Assembly (NCBI GenBank): GCA_004297935.1
Contig: SCRE01000002.1
Location: forward strand, 85,874-149,873
From: Microbacteriaceae bacterium
GTDB taxonomy: Bacteria; Actinomycetota; Actinomycetes; Actinomycetales; Microbacteriaceae
Length of the DNA: 64,000 nucleotides
Reading direction: 5' to 3'
Shown here in pieces: positions 45,761-54,853 of this stretch. How positions within the stretch are numbered: the stretch's first letter is position 1; each line of letters opens with the position of its first letter. The notes under the pieces are model-generated. The model was not told the DNA's origin and made no database searches. It saw only the letters and a list, made by a program, of their open reading frames with translations. The translations under genes were made by a program, and so were the position numbers.

Positions 45761-46909
45761 ATGAGCCGCTCGTTGCTGCTGATCGACTCGTATTATTCGG
45801 CTCTGTTGCACGAACTCAACCTCGATACGGTACCCGGGGCTGATTTCGTTTATGCAACGCGACTGACTGAGCTCCTCGACTTCGGCTTCGGTACTGGTGG
45901 CGCGTATTGCCGGAACTTCATCGATCTGGGATGGGATGCCAAGGTTGTCATACCCAATTCGCTGAGCCTCCAGACCGGGTGGGCACGCGAGAACGGGCTG
46001 CGGGACCCGTTTATGAGGGGGTGGGCGTATGGTGCGCATCTGTCTCGGCTGCCGATCGCTCGCGACCACCTTCATCGTGTCCGGCACCTTCACGCGGTGT
46101 TACTGGCGCAGGCTCGACGGATCCAGCCGGACGTGATGCTCGTACAAGACCTCAACCTGGTGCCACCGAGATTCGCCCAGGCACTGAAGAGGCACACGCG
46201 ACTTCTTGTCGGGGAGATTGCGTCTCCGCTTCCGCCAAGAGCGTTTGTCACCCAGTACGACCATATCGTGTCCGCGTTGCCCAGCATTGTCGATACCGCG
46301 CGCTCTTGGGGGGTCCCGGCCACGAGCATCCCGCTGGCCTTCGATCAGCGTTGGGTGGTGCGCTCCGCAGCGTCTGAACGCGCGATCGACGCGATTTTTG
46401 TCGGAAGCTTTTCGCGGCTCCAACCATCCACCGCGCCGCTGCTCAGAGCTGTTGCGGATCGGGTGCCTGGCTTGCGAATCTACGGGTCGGCCACGCCGGA
46501 AGTGCTGGCAGATTACGGCTTGACCGAGCACCATGGCGGTCCTGCTTGGGGTCGGGAAATGTTTGAACTCCTCGGCCGGTCCAAGATCGTGATCAACCGT
46601 CATGGATCCATTGCCGGCAACTACGCGGTCAACATGCGGATGTACGAGGCCACCGGTATGGGGGCCGCACTGATCACGGAAAACAAGAGCAACCTGGCGA
46701 CTCTGTTCGAACCGGGCGCGGAAGTGCTGGCGTATGGTTCCCCGCAAGAGGCCGCTGAACTGGCGGCGAATCTCCTCGACGATCCAGGACGACTCGACCG
46801 CATTGCGGCCGCCGGGCAAGCACGAACCCTGGGCTCGCACACGTATGCACATCGTGCGCGAATGCTGGCGGACCTCATGGAAGCCGCGCTGCCGCCGTGC
46901 GTGTCGTGA
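45761..46909 (+). CDS. CgeB-like glycosyltransferase (GT-B, Glyco_trans_1_2)
   Basis: A 382-residue protein. DAIFVGSFSRLQPSTAPLL, LLGRSKIVINRHG and NMRMYEATGMGAALITENKSNL define the C-terminal domain of CgeB-like glycosyltransferases, in which the R-M-Y-E segment replaces the GT4 E-x7-E. The N-terminus (LLLIDSYYSALLHELNL) and LVQDLNLVPP form the acceptor-side fold. No clear ribosome site was found before the ATG. The acyltransferase gene begins inside its stop (GTGA). Probably adds a sugar to the growing repeat unit. Confidence 0.83.
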   Translation: MSRSLLLIDSYYSALLHELNLDTVPGADFVYATRLTELLDFGFGTGGAYCRNFIDLGWDAKVVIPNSLSLQTGWARENGLRDPFMRGWAYGAHLSRLPIARDHLHRVRHLHAVLLAQARRIQPDVMLVQDLNLVPPRFAQALKRHTRLLVGEIASPLPPRAFVTQYDHIVSALPSIVDTARSWGVPATSIPLAFDQRWVVRSAASERAIDAIFVGSFSRLQPSTAPLLRAVADRVPGLRIYGSATPEVLADYGLTEHHGGPAWGREMFELLGRSKIVINRHGSIAGNYAVNMRMYEATGMGAALITENKSNLATLFEPGAEVLAYGSPQEAAELAANLLDDPGRLDRIAAAGQARTLGSHTYAHRARMLADLMEAALPPCVS

Positions 46910-49038
46910 CGGAGCGAAACCCCGCTGGCCGCCAGATTCGGCCTGAAGTCCAAGCGCTGCGGGCTGTCGCTGTTGCAGCCGTCGTTCTGTACCACTTTTG
47001 GTCCCCGGTCATCACCGGCGGCTACGTCGGTGTCGACGTCTTTTTCGTCATCTCAGGGTTTCTGATTACCGGCCAACTCCTTCGCGAGGTGTCCAGATCA
47101 GGCAGGATCGGGCTCGCTCAGTTCTGGGCCAGGAGGGCGCGACGACTATTGCCGGCGAGCCTTCTCGTGCTGTTGATCACTGCGGTCGGTGTATTGATTT
47201 GGGTACCGGAGATCTTTTGGGTTCAGTTCTTCCGGGAGACCATCGCGTCCGCGTTATACGTGGAGAACTGGGTCTTGTCCGGTGACGCGGTCAACTACCT
47301 CGCAGCGAACGATGTGCCATCTGCAGTTCAGCATTACTGGTCGTTGTCGGTCGAGGAGCAGTTCTACGTCGTTTGGCCACTTGCGATCCTGATTGCGTTG
47401 TGGTGCGCACGTCGCCTGCGATGGTTTTCCGGACGCTGGGCGGTGCTTATCGTGCTCTCCGCGATTACTGGCGTGAGCTTGGCCTACTCGGTCTACTTGA
47501 CTGAAACGAGTCCTGCACCGGCATATTTCGTCACGCCGACGCGAGCGTGGGAATTCGGTTTGGGAGGGATCCTCGCTGTTATTATCGCGCGTTTCGACGG
47601 ACGATTCGGCCGTACCCGTCCGGTCATCGCCTGGGTGGGTTGGGCTGCGATCGGGTATGCCGTCCTGCGATTCACAGCATCGACTCCGTTTCCCGGGTAT
47701 ACGGCACTGTTACCCGTTGTGGGAACACTCGCGGTTATCTGGGCGGGAACACCATCAGGATGGCTGGCTCCGACGTGGATTGTCGGTTGGCGCCCGATTC
47801 AGTGGGTCGGCGACGTTTCGTACTCGGTCTACCTGTGGCACTGGCCGTTGCTCGTCATCGCTCCATATGTACTTGGCTACGCGCAACTCGCGTTGCCGGA
47901 GAAGACTAGCCTTCTCGCCTTGACGATGGTCTTGGCATATCTGACTAAGCGCTGGGTTGAGGACCCGGTTCGAACAAACCGCCGATTGGCGATTCGCAAG
48001 GCGCGCTGGACCTATTTCGCTGCAACGGCGGCCATGATCGCGGTCATCGTGCCGTCACTCGTCGGCAGTGCGATCGTGCAGGCCAATGTTACCCGAGACA
48101 ACGCTGCGCGAGCTGTTCTGGCCAAATCTCCGTGTTTTGGTGCGGCTTCACTGGAGCACGCGAATCTCTGCGGCTCGGCATCCTTCCCCGTTATCAGCCC
48201 GGATCCAGCGCTTGCCCCGCAAGACAGCCCGGACATTTACTTCGCAAACCCGCCTTGTTTTGCGACGGGTGAGCAGGTCGCGTCGTGCAGTTTCGGCGAT
48301 CCACGCTCACGTATACGGGTGGCGCTCATCGGCGACTCGCACGCAGCACAATGGGAACCTGCTCTGAAGGAGATCGCTGAACGACGTGGCTGGAATCTGA
48401 CGCTGTATCTTAAGACGAATTGTGCGTTCGCGGATGTGCGGCGTAGCGCGGCGTATGCATCGTGCGATGTGTGGTCGCAAAACGTGTCGAAGCGACTCGC
48501 CCAAGCGGTACCGTTCAATGTTGTGCTGACAAGCTTCTTCGCAGACAACATGAACATTGAGATTCACAATCGATCGCTGACCGAGGCCGCTGCCAAGCGC
48601 GGTTTCCAGGATGCGTGGAAGCCGCTCGTCGATCGCGGCAGCACCGTGATCGTGCTCCGCGATATTCCGCATATGCTGTCGTCGACGACGGTATGCGTTG
48701 CGACCTCCGGTGATTCCAGACGGTGCGACGTTCCGCGATCCGCGGCAACTGCTGCGCCGGATCTTGAGTACGATGCGGCGGGTGGCTTGCGCGGGGTGCT
48801 TCGGCTGGACCTGACGCACGTGTTCTGTGGTATATCGACCTGCGACGCCGTCATTGGCGGTGTCGCGGTGCGCACGGATCCATACCATATGACGAAGACA
48901 TATGCTGCGACGACCACGCCTTATCTGTTTGCGGACCTTCAACAGGCGGTCAGAGCCGAACGACGTGCTCCGGCTTGGCTTGTGCAGGCGTTCGCACAAG
49001 GGGACGGTGGGTCTGTCGTGGCCAAAAGTTCAGACTGA
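46906..49038 (+). CDS. Membrane acyltransferase of the OafA/YrhL type with C-terminal SGNH domain
   Basis: A 710-residue protein. Residues about 10-380 are the acyltransferase-3 domain with ten membrane helices: RPEVQALRAVAVAAVVLYHF, GVDVFFVISGFLIT, WARRARRLLPA and HYWSLSVEEQFYVVWP. Residues about 450-700 form an SGNH hydrolase-like domain with VALIGDSHAAQW (nucleophile Ser) and TDPYHMT (Asp/His pair). Such proteins O-acetylate surface polysaccharides. GTG at 46906 overlaps the preceding stop; other GTGs lie up to nine bases earlier. It converges with the dehydrogenase at 49030, overlapping by nine bases. Confidence 0.93.
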   Translation: MTERNPAGRQIRPEVQALRAVAVAAVVLYHFWSPVITGGYVGVDVFFVISGFLITGQLLREVSRSGRIGLAQFWARRARRLLPASLLVLLITAVGVLIWVPEIFWVQFFRETIASALYVENWVLSGDAVNYLAANDVPSAVQHYWSLSVEEQFYVVWPLAILIALWCARRLRWFSGRWAVLIVLSAITGVSLAYSVYLTETSPAPAYFVTPTRAWEFGLGGILAVIIARFDGRFGRTRPVIAWVGWAAIGYAVLRFTASTPFPGYTALLPVVGTLAVIWAGTPSGWLAPTWIVGWRPIQWVGDVSYSVYLWHWPLLVIAPYVLGYAQLALPEKTSLLALTMVLAYLTKRWVEDPVRTNRRLAIRKARWTYFAATAAMIAVIVPSLVGSAIVQANVTRDNAARAVLAKSPCFGAASLEHANLCGSASFPVISPDPALAPQDSPDIYFANPPCFATGEQVASCSFGDPRSRIRVALIGDSHAAQWEPALKEIAERRGWNLTLYLKTNCAFADVRRSAAYASCDVWSQNVSKRLAQAVPFNVVLTSFFADNMNIEIHNRSLTEAAAKRGFQDAWKPLVDRGSTVIVLRDIPHMLSSTTVCVATSGDSRRCDVPRSAATAAPDLEYDAAGGLRGVLRLDLTHVFCGISTCDAVIGGVAVRTDPYHMTKTYAATTTPYLFADLQQAVRAERRAPAWLVQAFAQGDGGSVVAKSSD

Positions 49039-50325
49039 GGCGGAGCCGATCACGAACGTCGGGATCGCAGCCCGCAGCTCCTCGTTTGTGATGCCGCGGC
49101 CATCGACAATGGTGCGGGCGCCCGGAAGGTTCTCCGCCGAGATGCGGCGGTACTCGTCGTGGTTCGCCTGCACTATCACCGCATCCACGGGTTGACCGAA
49201 CTCGTAATCGGCGAAGCCGAGCTTCTCCAGTTCTGCCTTGGTGTACATCGGATCGTTCACCACAGGCCGTGCCCCTGCCGTGCGTAGCGCTTCCACCACA
49301 TCGAAGACGCCGGAGAACGCCGTCTCCTTGACCCCGCCGCGATAGCTGGCGCCAAGAACCGCCACCGTTTGACCCGCCAGAGGCCCGTGTTTCTCCTGGA
49401 GGAGGTCGACAGCGTATTGCGGCATCGCGCGGTTCGCGGTGCGGGCTGCACGCACGATCGTTGCCGACGGGTCATTCCACAGATACATCTGCGGATAAAT
49501 AGGGATGCAGTGCCCGCCGACGGCGATACCCGGCTGATGGATGTGGCTGAAGAACTGGCTGTTGCAGGCTTCGATCACCGCGTACACGTCGATGTGCTGC
49601 TGATCGGCGTACACGGCGAACTGGTTGGCTAGCCCGATGTTGACGTCGCGGTATGTGGTCTCGGCAAGTTTGGCCAGTTCGCTGGCCTCGGACGCGCCGA
49701 GGTTCCACACGCCGTTGGGGCGCGGTAGATCGGGCCTGTGATCGAAGTCCAATACTGCGTCGTAGAACGCGATACCTGAGGCGGTGCAACTTTCCGTGAC
49801 CCCGCCGACAAGCTTGGGATACTTGCGCAGGTCTTCGAATACGCGACCGGTGAGAACTCGTTCAGGGCTGAAGATGACATGGAAGTCTTTGCCGACGGTG
49901 AGGCCCGAAAGCTGTTCAAGAATCGGCGTGAAGCGGGTGCGCGTGGTGCCGACCGGCAGCGTCGTCTCGTATGACACCAGCGTTCCTGGTTTCAATCCGC
50001 GGCCGATCGCTTCGGTTGCGTTGTCCATCCAGTCGAACGTCGGAACGCCTTCCGAGTCGACAAACAGTGGCACGACCACCACGACGGCGTCGCTTTCGCT
50101 CACCGCCTTCGTCGTGTCGAGTGTCGCGTGGAGGGCGGAACCGGCCACAGCGGCCTTGAGCCGCTCACCGAGGTCGTGCTCGCCCGGGAACGGCTCGATG
50201 CCATTGTTGATGAGTTCGACGGTCTGCGGGTTGACGTCGGCGCCGAACACCACGTGACCCTTGCTTGCGAACTGGACGGCCAGGGGCAGGCCGATCTTGC
50301 CCATCCCGACGACGGTGATCTTCAT
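49030..50325 (-). CDS. Nucleotide-sugar 6-dehydrogenase (WbpA/WecC-like)
   Basis: A 431-residue NAD-dependent enzyme that oxidises C6 of a UDP-HexNAc to the uronic acid in two steps. ITVVGMGKIGLPLA is the NAD site, YETTLPVGTTRTRF follows, AKLAETTYRDVNIGLANQF has the conserved Lys/Asn, and IAVGGHCIPIYP holds the catalytic Cys. The C-terminal domain has VAVLGASYRGGVKET. It ends the operon acetyltransferase-aminotransferase-3-dehydrogenase-6-dehydrogenase; that company favours a UDP-GlcNAc 6-dehydrogenase of the WbpA type over the ManNAc-specific WecC. Start overlaps the preceding stop by four bases. Confidence 0.9.
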   Translation of the reverse strand: MKITVVGMGKIGLPLAVQFASKGHVVFGADVNPQTVELINNGIEPFPGEHDLGERLKAAVAGSALHATLDTTKAVSESDAVVVVVPLFVDSEGVPTFDWMDNATEAIGRGLKPGTLVSYETTLPVGTTRTRFTPILEQLSGLTVGKDFHVIFSPERVLTGRVFEDLRKYPKLVGGVTESCTASGIAFYDAVLDFDHRPDLPRPNGVWNLGASEASELAKLAETTYRDVNIGLANQFAVYADQQHIDVYAVIEACNSQFFSHIHQPGIAVGGHCIPIYPQMYLWNDPSATIVRAARTANRAMPQYAVDLLQEKHGPLAGQTVAVLGASYRGGVKETAFSGVFDVVEALRTAGARPVVNDPMYTKAELEKLGFADYEFGQPVDAVIVQANHDEYRRISAENLPGARTIVDGRGITNEELRAAIPTFVIGSASV

Positions 50326-51329
50326 AGCGTTGCGTGTTCTCCGATATCAGTCAGCTGGTTGAACAGGCCATCGGCCACGAGCTTCTCGGCAACGACGACC
50401 ACCTCGGTGCCGGCGGCCAATGTCACAATTGCACCGGTGTCGCCGGTGAGAACGGCATCACGGAACGCCTCATGCTCAGACTGAAGCGGTTCCTTCTTCT
50501 CGAGCGCGAAGCGCGTCACGTCGCCTTCCGTCACCCCTCGGAATGATGAGACGCCGTCCCAGGCGCTTTTCACCGTGCCGTTCTCGAAATAGGTCAGATC
50601 CGCGGTCAACGTGTCGGCGACGAGGGCACCCTTTTCGCCCGTGACCACGGTGGTGCGCTCCTTGAAGGGACTCAGCCAGTTGACCGTGTGCGTGGCTATT
50701 GTGCCCTTGCTCAACGTGCCGACGGCAATCACGAGGTCTTCGTGCTTGCGGCCGCTGCGGTAGGCCGTTCTCGCGTTCACGCTCAGGTAGGACTGCTGAC
50801 TGACCCAGGCGGTCAGGTCGAGGTCATGGGTGGCGAGATCCTTGACGACGCCGACGTCAGCAATCCGGCCAGGGAATGGGCCCTGTCGTCTGGTGGCGAT
50901 CTGGTAGATCTCACCGAGCAGCCCGTCCTCCAGCCGCCGACGCATCGACTGCAACGCCGGGTTGTATCGTTCGATGTGACCGACCCCGCCGATCAGCCGC
51001 GCGTCAGCGAAGAGCCGGCACAATTCGTACGCGGAGGCAGCATCGGAGGCGACCGGCTTCTCGATCAGCGCATGTATGCCGCGCTCGGCGAGGGTTCGGC
51101 CGACGTCGAGATGGTAGATCGTCGGCGCGGCCACCACGCAATAGTCCAGGCCGAGGTCGAGGAACTCCTCAAGATTCTTCAGAACGGCCTTGCCCTGGAT
51201 CGTCTCGGGTATCGCATCGCCGGGATCATGGACCCCCACGAACTCCACGCCGTCCAAATTGCTCAGGACGCGGCTGTGATGGCGTCCCATGACACCCAGG
51301 CCGAGAACACCCGCGCGTAGTGTGCTCAT
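50322..51329 (-). CDS. Gfo/Idh/MocA oxidoreductase, UDP-GlcNAcA 3-dehydrogenase (WbpB/WlbA-like)
   Basis: A 335-residue NAD-dependent enzyme. LRAGVLGLGVMGRHHSRVLS is the Rossmann site, IEKPVASDAASA the family's E-K-P motif and GHIERYNPALQSMRR the substrate site. KDLATHDLDLTAWV holds the conserved Asp/His pair. The WbpB/WlbA group oxidises C3 of UDP-GlcNAcA, giving the 3-keto sugar for the aminotransferase encoded just upstream (ATGA overlap). The frame extends upstream to 51419 but lies within that gene. Order and overlaps argue strongly for the pathway. Confidence 0.9.
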   Translation of the reverse strand: MSTLRAGVLGLGVMGRHHSRVLSNLDGVEFVGVHDPGDAIPETIQGKAVLKNLEEFLDLGLDYCVVAAPTIYHLDVGRTLAERGIHALIEKPVASDAASAYELCRLFADARLIGGVGHIERYNPALQSMRRRLEDGLLGEIYQIATRRQGPFPGRIADVGVVKDLATHDLDLTAWVSQQSYLSVNARTAYRSGRKHEDLVIAVGTLSKGTIATHTVNWLSPFKERTTVVTGEKGALVADTLTADLTYFENGTVKSAWDGVSSFRGVTEGDVTRFALEKKEPLQSEHEAFRDAVLTGDTGAIVTLAAGTEVVVVAEKLVADGLFNQLTDIGEHATL

Positions 51330-52402
51330 CGTCCGGCCCGTGCGATCGCGTTCACGCTTTCGACGATCGTCTCCAGCTCGTTCTGGCTCAACGCCGGGTG
51401 CACGGGAAGCGACAGACACTGGGCGGCCACCAACTCGGTCGTCGGCAAATTCAGGTTCTGCTGGAATGACGGTAAACGATGAATCGGGGTCGGATAATAG
51501 ACGCCGTTGCCGACACCGCGTGCTGTGAGCTCCTTTGCGAACTCATCGCGATCCTGATCGACAACGCGGATCGTGTATTGGTGGTAGACATGCACCGCAC
51601 CGGCCGCGACGGTTGGCGTGATCACCCCTTCGATGTTCGCGCTGAGGTATCGGGCATTGTCCTGGCGTGCCTTCGTCCAGCCGGCAAGCTTCTTGAGTTG
51701 TTCCCGCCCGATCGCCGCGTGGATGTCGGTCATCCGCGTGTTGAAGCCGACGACCTCGTTCGCATACCTCTTCTCCATCCCCTGATTGCGCAGAACGCGC
51801 AGCTTCCTCGCCACCTCGTCGTTTGCTGTCGAGACCATGCCGCCCTCCCCAGCGGTCATGTTCTTCGTCGGATAGAACGAGAATGACGCGGCTACGCCCC
51901 ACGCACCCACCGGCACGCCGTCGATCGACGCCGCGTGAGCCTGCGCCGCATCCTCGAACAGGAGCAGTCCGTGGCGCTGAGCGATATCGGTGAACGCGGT
52001 CATGTTCGCAGGATGACCGTAGAGATGAACGGGCATGATTGCCCGAGTGCGCGAGGTTACCGCCGCCTCGGCAGCAGCCGGATCCATGCAGAAATAGTCC
52101 GCCTCGACATCCGCAAAAACCGGGATCGCACCGGTCAAGCTCACCGCGTTTGCCGTTGCCGCAAAACTGAACGATGGAACGATCACCTCATCCCCGGGAC
52201 CGATGCCGGCAGCGAGGAAAGCCAAGTGCAATGCAGAAGTCCCAGAGTTCATCGCCACGCAATGCCGGCCGTTCACCAGCGTTGCGAACTCGCGCTCGAA
52301 CGCGGCGACCTCAGGACCCTGCGCAAGCATGCCGGATTGCATCACGCGATCCACGGCGGCTCGCTCCTCGAGGCCGATCAACGGTTTCGCAGCACTAATC
52401 AC
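51326..52402 (-). CDS. DegT-family aminotransferase, WbpE/WlbC-like
   Basis: A 358-residue PLP enzyme. AMNSGTSALHLAFLA is the phosphate loop, PVHLYGHPANMT and FEDAAQAHAAS position the cofactor, and FSFYPTKNMTAGEGGMV holds the Schiff-base Lys. WbpE/WlbC enzymes aminate UDP-3-keto-GlcNAcA. Its start overlaps the stop of the acetyltransferase gene and its stop overlaps the start of the 3-dehydrogenase, so all are translationally coupled. It differs from the two dTDP-sugar aminotransferases of the window in the residues around the Lys. Confidence 0.92.
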   Translation of the reverse strand: MISAAKPLIGLEERAAVDRVMQSGMLAQGPEVAAFEREFATLVNGRHCVAMNSGTSALHLAFLAAGIGPGDEVIVPSFSFAATANAVSLTGAIPVFADVEADYFCMDPAAAEAAVTSRTRAIMPVHLYGHPANMTAFTDIAQRHGLLLFEDAAQAHAASIDGVPVGAWGVAASFSFYPTKNMTAGEGGMVSTANDEVARKLRVLRNQGMEKRYANEVVGFNTRMTDIHAAIGREQLKKLAGWTKARQDNARYLSANIEGVITPTVAAGAVHVYHQYTIRVVDQDRDEFAKELTARGVGNGVYYPTPIHRLPSFQQNLNLPTTELVAAQCLSLPVHPALSQNELETIVESVNAIARAGR

Positions 52403-53010
52403 TTGTCGTCCATTTCCACCAGCTGGCTGTCAGATATCTGCCGATATCTTTTCGACGTCACCGGGCACACCCAGATTTCATCATTTTCCTGTTTCAGCGG
52501 ATGCCCAGCGGCACCGACCCAACCGACACGGCGAGCGGGATTGCCGACTACGAGCGCGAAGTCCGGCACATCCTTGACAACCACCGAACCCGCTCCCACC
52601 AGAGCCCATTTTCCGATCGTGACCGGCGCAATGCACACGCTTCTGGCACCGATCGCGGCACCGTGGCGAACGGTGACGCCGACGGGGATCCAATCGGACG
52701 CAGCTTTCAGCGTGCCGTCTTCGTTGATCGCGCGCGGGAACTGATCGTTGGTGAAGACAACGCCTGGTCCGACGAAGACACCGTCCTCCAGCAGCGCCGG
52801 CTCGTACACGAGTGCGTAATTCTGAATCTTGCAGTTATCGCCGACCTGCACACCTTCGCCGATGTAGGCACCCCGGCCAATGATGCAGTTCGCCCCGAGC
52901 CGTGCTCGTTCTCGTACTTGACTCTGGTGCCAGACTCTTGCGGTCGCCGGAATGAATGCTGAATCGGCTACGTCGGCGGAAGGGTGGATGTTCTCCGCGC
53001 GTGTCGGCAT
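52399..53010 (-). CDS. Hexapeptide N-acetyltransferase, WbpD/WlbB-like
   Basis: A 203-residue left-handed beta-helix enzyme: HPSADVADSAFIPATARVWH at the start, then hexapeptide turns CIIGRGAYIGEGVQVGDNCKI and VFVGPGVVFTNDQFPRA, and the coenzyme A segment VTIGKWALVGAGSVVVKDVP. The VFTNDxxPRA motif is typical of WbpD/WlbB, which acetylate the 3-amino group to give UDP-GlcNAc(3NAc)A. It is the first gene of the operon. GGAG five bases before the ATG at 53010 supports the start; the open frame upstream to 53556 runs antisense to the GT2 gene and is a shadow. Confidence 0.92.
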   Translation of the reverse strand: MPTRAENIHPSADVADSAFIPATARVWHQSQVRERARLGANCIIGRGAYIGEGVQVGDNCKIQNYALVYEPALLEDGVFVGPGVVFTNDQFPRAINEDGTLKAASDWIPVGVTVRHGAAIGARSVCIAPVTIGKWALVGAGSVVVKDVPDFALVVGNPARRVGWVGAAGHPLKQENDEIWVCPVTSKRYRQISDSQLVEMDDK

Positions 53011-53127
53011 GCAGGCTCCGTGATCTATTCGAATGCTCCTTGACGAGCGCATCCATGCTATCGCGCGGAACTTGGCCTGTGCCGCGCCGTGCCACCGGTT
53101 CACCAGCGGAGGCAGGGCGCAACTGGG

Positions 53128-53133
53128 TAGGCT
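53128..53133 (+). promoter_or_regulatory. Candidate -10 element of a leaderless GT2 transcript
   Basis: TAGGCT followed by six bases (CGCGGG) and the GTG at 53140. No ribosome site is present. Confidence 0.45.
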
Positions 53134-53139
53134 CGCGGG

Positions 53140-54141
53140 GTGAGCACCGCGCAGCCGACAGCACCCCCGACCGTCTCGGTCGCCCTGTGCACGCACAACG
53201 GTGCCGCCTATCTGCAGACGCAACTGGCGAGCATCCTGGAGCAGACGCATCCGGTCGGTGAGATCGTTGTCAGCGACGACGCATCGGCGGACGCCACGCT
53301 CGAGATCGTGCGCACAGTGCTGGCGGATGCCGGCGACCTGCGGGTGAGTATTCTGCGCAACGATCCGCCGCTCGGAGTGACGGCCAACTTCGAGCAGGCG
53401 ATCCGGGCGACGACCGGCGACATCGTGATCCTGTGCGACCAGGACGACGTGTGGCATCCGGATCGGGTCGCCCGGGCGGTGCGTGGCCTCGCCGGCGGGG
53501 CACTGCTGCAGTTCACGGATGCGCAACTCATCGACGCGCACGGGTCGCCACTGCACGACTCACCTCAGCGCGGCTCCCTGTTCGCCATGCTCGAGCTCGA
53601 CGCGCAGACGCGTGCGGCACTCGCCGACGGCCGCGCATTTCAGACGCTGCTGCGGCGCAACCTGGCCACCGGTGCGACGGTGGCGTTCCGGCGCGAATTG
53701 CTCGGCGAGGCGTTGCCGATCCCGGCTGAGTGGGTGCACGACGAATGGCTGACGATTCTCGCGGCCGTGCACGAGGGTGTCACCGTGTCGACCGTGCAGA
53801 CGATCGGCTATCGGCTGCACAGGGCGAACCAGATCGGCGTGGTCGAGCCGACGCTGCGGCGCAAGATCGCCCGGGTGCTGGAGCCGCGCGGGGAGCGCAA
53901 TCGCGGGCTGGCGTCGCGATCCCGGCTGCTGCTCGAACGGCTCGTGACGATGCAGGCGGACCCCGCGATCATCGACCAGACCAGGCACAAGGCCGCGATC
54001 GAGACGTTCCGGGCGCAGTTGCCGGTCGCGCGCATCCGCCGGGTGCTGCCGGTGCTGCGGCGGGCGGCATCCGGCGACTATCAGCGTTACTGCAGTCAGG
54101 GTCTGCTGGACGTGCTGCGCGACCTGCTGCAACCTGCCTGA
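53140..54141 (+). CDS. Glycosyltransferase family 2
   Basis: A 333-residue GT-A enzyme with VSVALCTHNGAAYLQTQLASIL, IVVSDDASADATLEIV and the metal site ILCDQDDVWHPDRVARAV (about residues 97-114). ATGATVAFRRELLGEALPIP and HDEWLTIL mark the acceptor side. Enzymes like this are often rhamnosyl- or galactosyltransferases. It has higher GC and stronger codon bias than the genes at 36-46 kb. Bases 53427-53618 have a degraded copy at 54970-55165. It is probably the last gene of the polysaccharide locus. Confidence 0.9.
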   Translation: MSTAQPTAPPTVSVALCTHNGAAYLQTQLASILEQTHPVGEIVVSDDASADATLEIVRTVLADAGDLRVSILRNDPPLGVTANFEQAIRATTGDIVILCDQDDVWHPDRVARAVRGLAGGALLQFTDAQLIDAHGSPLHDSPQRGSLFAMLELDAQTRAALADGRAFQTLLRRNLATGATVAFRRELLGEALPIPAEWVHDEWLTILAAVHEGVTVSTVQTIGYRLHRANQIGVVEPTLRRKIARVLEPRGERNRGLASRSRLLLERLVTMQADPAIIDQTRHKAAIETFRAQLPVARIRRVLPVLRRAASGDYQRYCSQGLLDVLRDLLQPA

Positions 54142-54150
54142 GCGTGCCTA

Positions 54151-54594
54151 CTACTTGACGCGGCTGGTCAACTCGCGTAACAGTGCCAGCTCTTGCGCGC
54201 TGAGGGTCACAACGAACGTGCTCTCGTTGCTCGACCGCGCAAGAGCAGTAGTGCCACCGGCAGCGTCGCTGTAGCGCTCGATTACGAGCGCGAGCCCCTC
54301 CCTCAATAGATCGCTCTGCTTTCGGTGCGTGCTCTTAATAAGTTTCTGCAACGCGGAGCGAGTTTCTTCGGGAACGCGAAACCGGAGGATCGGAGACTCT
54401 TCGCCCGGTCGCCCGAGGGCCGGCGCACCTCGCCGCAGCGCCGTCACAATATCGCCGGCCGGTACCGTTTCATCGAGGAGCATGCGGCCGAGTTCGCGCG
54501 CGGTCTCTCCGGTCGCGGCAGGTGGGCGGTCGTCCCAGGTGCTCAAAGGGACGGTTGGGTTCGCCAGTTGCTCGTCGCTGCTACGTTTCGCCAT
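54151..54594 (-). CDS. Probable antitoxin with ribbon-helix-helix domain
   Basis: A 147-residue protein. Residues about 67-105 (LRFRVPEETRSALQKLI and KSTHRKQSDLLREGLALV) match a CopG/Arc ribbon-helix-helix DNA-binding fold. The N-terminal half (VPLSTWDDRPPAATGETARELGRMLL) is acidic and probably contacts the partner. AAGGAGA six bases before the ATG at 54594 fixes the start. It begins inside the 3' end of the small gene at 54581-54847; this toxin-first order with overlap is typical of some type II modules. It likely binds the palindromic site upstream of the toxin gene. Confidence 0.68.
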   Translation of the reverse strand: MAKRSSDEQLANPTVPLSTWDDRPPAATGETARELGRMLLDETVPAGDIVTALRRGAPALGRPGEESPILRFRVPEETRSALQKLIKSTHRKQSDLLREGLALVIERYSDAAGGTTALARSSNESTFVVTLSAQELALLRELTSRVK

Positions 54595-54847
54595 GTTGTA
54601 TCTCCTTGAGAAACGGCCGGTACTTCGGCCCCAAATCCATCGCGCGGAATACTTTCTTGTCACCGGATGACATCGCGCGAATGAGAACTTCGATCCAGCG
54701 ATCCGTCTGCCCGTGAGAGTGTCCGATTACGAGCGCGACGTCAGGTTCCACCAACTGAACGACTTCTGCGTGAGCGATTGCGTAACGTTGGTCTCTTTCG
54801 GGGATTCCGTGCTTGGCAGATGAGCCGGAGCATAGAACCGGCGGCAT
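54581..54847 (-). CDS. Probable small toxin of a type II module
   Basis: An 88-residue protein with KHGIPERDQRYAIAHAE, DVALVIGHSHGQTDRWIEVLI and VFRAMDLGPKYRPFL. This H-G-I ... A-I ... G-x-x ... E-V-L ... R-A-M ... K-Y pattern is seen in small toxin-like proteins paired with ribbon-helix-helix antitoxins, loosely like BrnT; the family is not certain. The ATG at 54847 is chosen because the longer in-frame start at 54886 would lie within the operator/promoter palindrome. The antitoxin starts inside its 3' end. Confidence 0.6.
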   Translation of the reverse strand: MPPVLCSGSSAKHGIPERDQRYAIAHAEVVQLVEPDVALVIGHSHGQTDRWIEVLIRAMSSGDKKVFRAMDLGPKYRPFLKEIQHGET

Positions 54848-54853
54848 AGTCCA

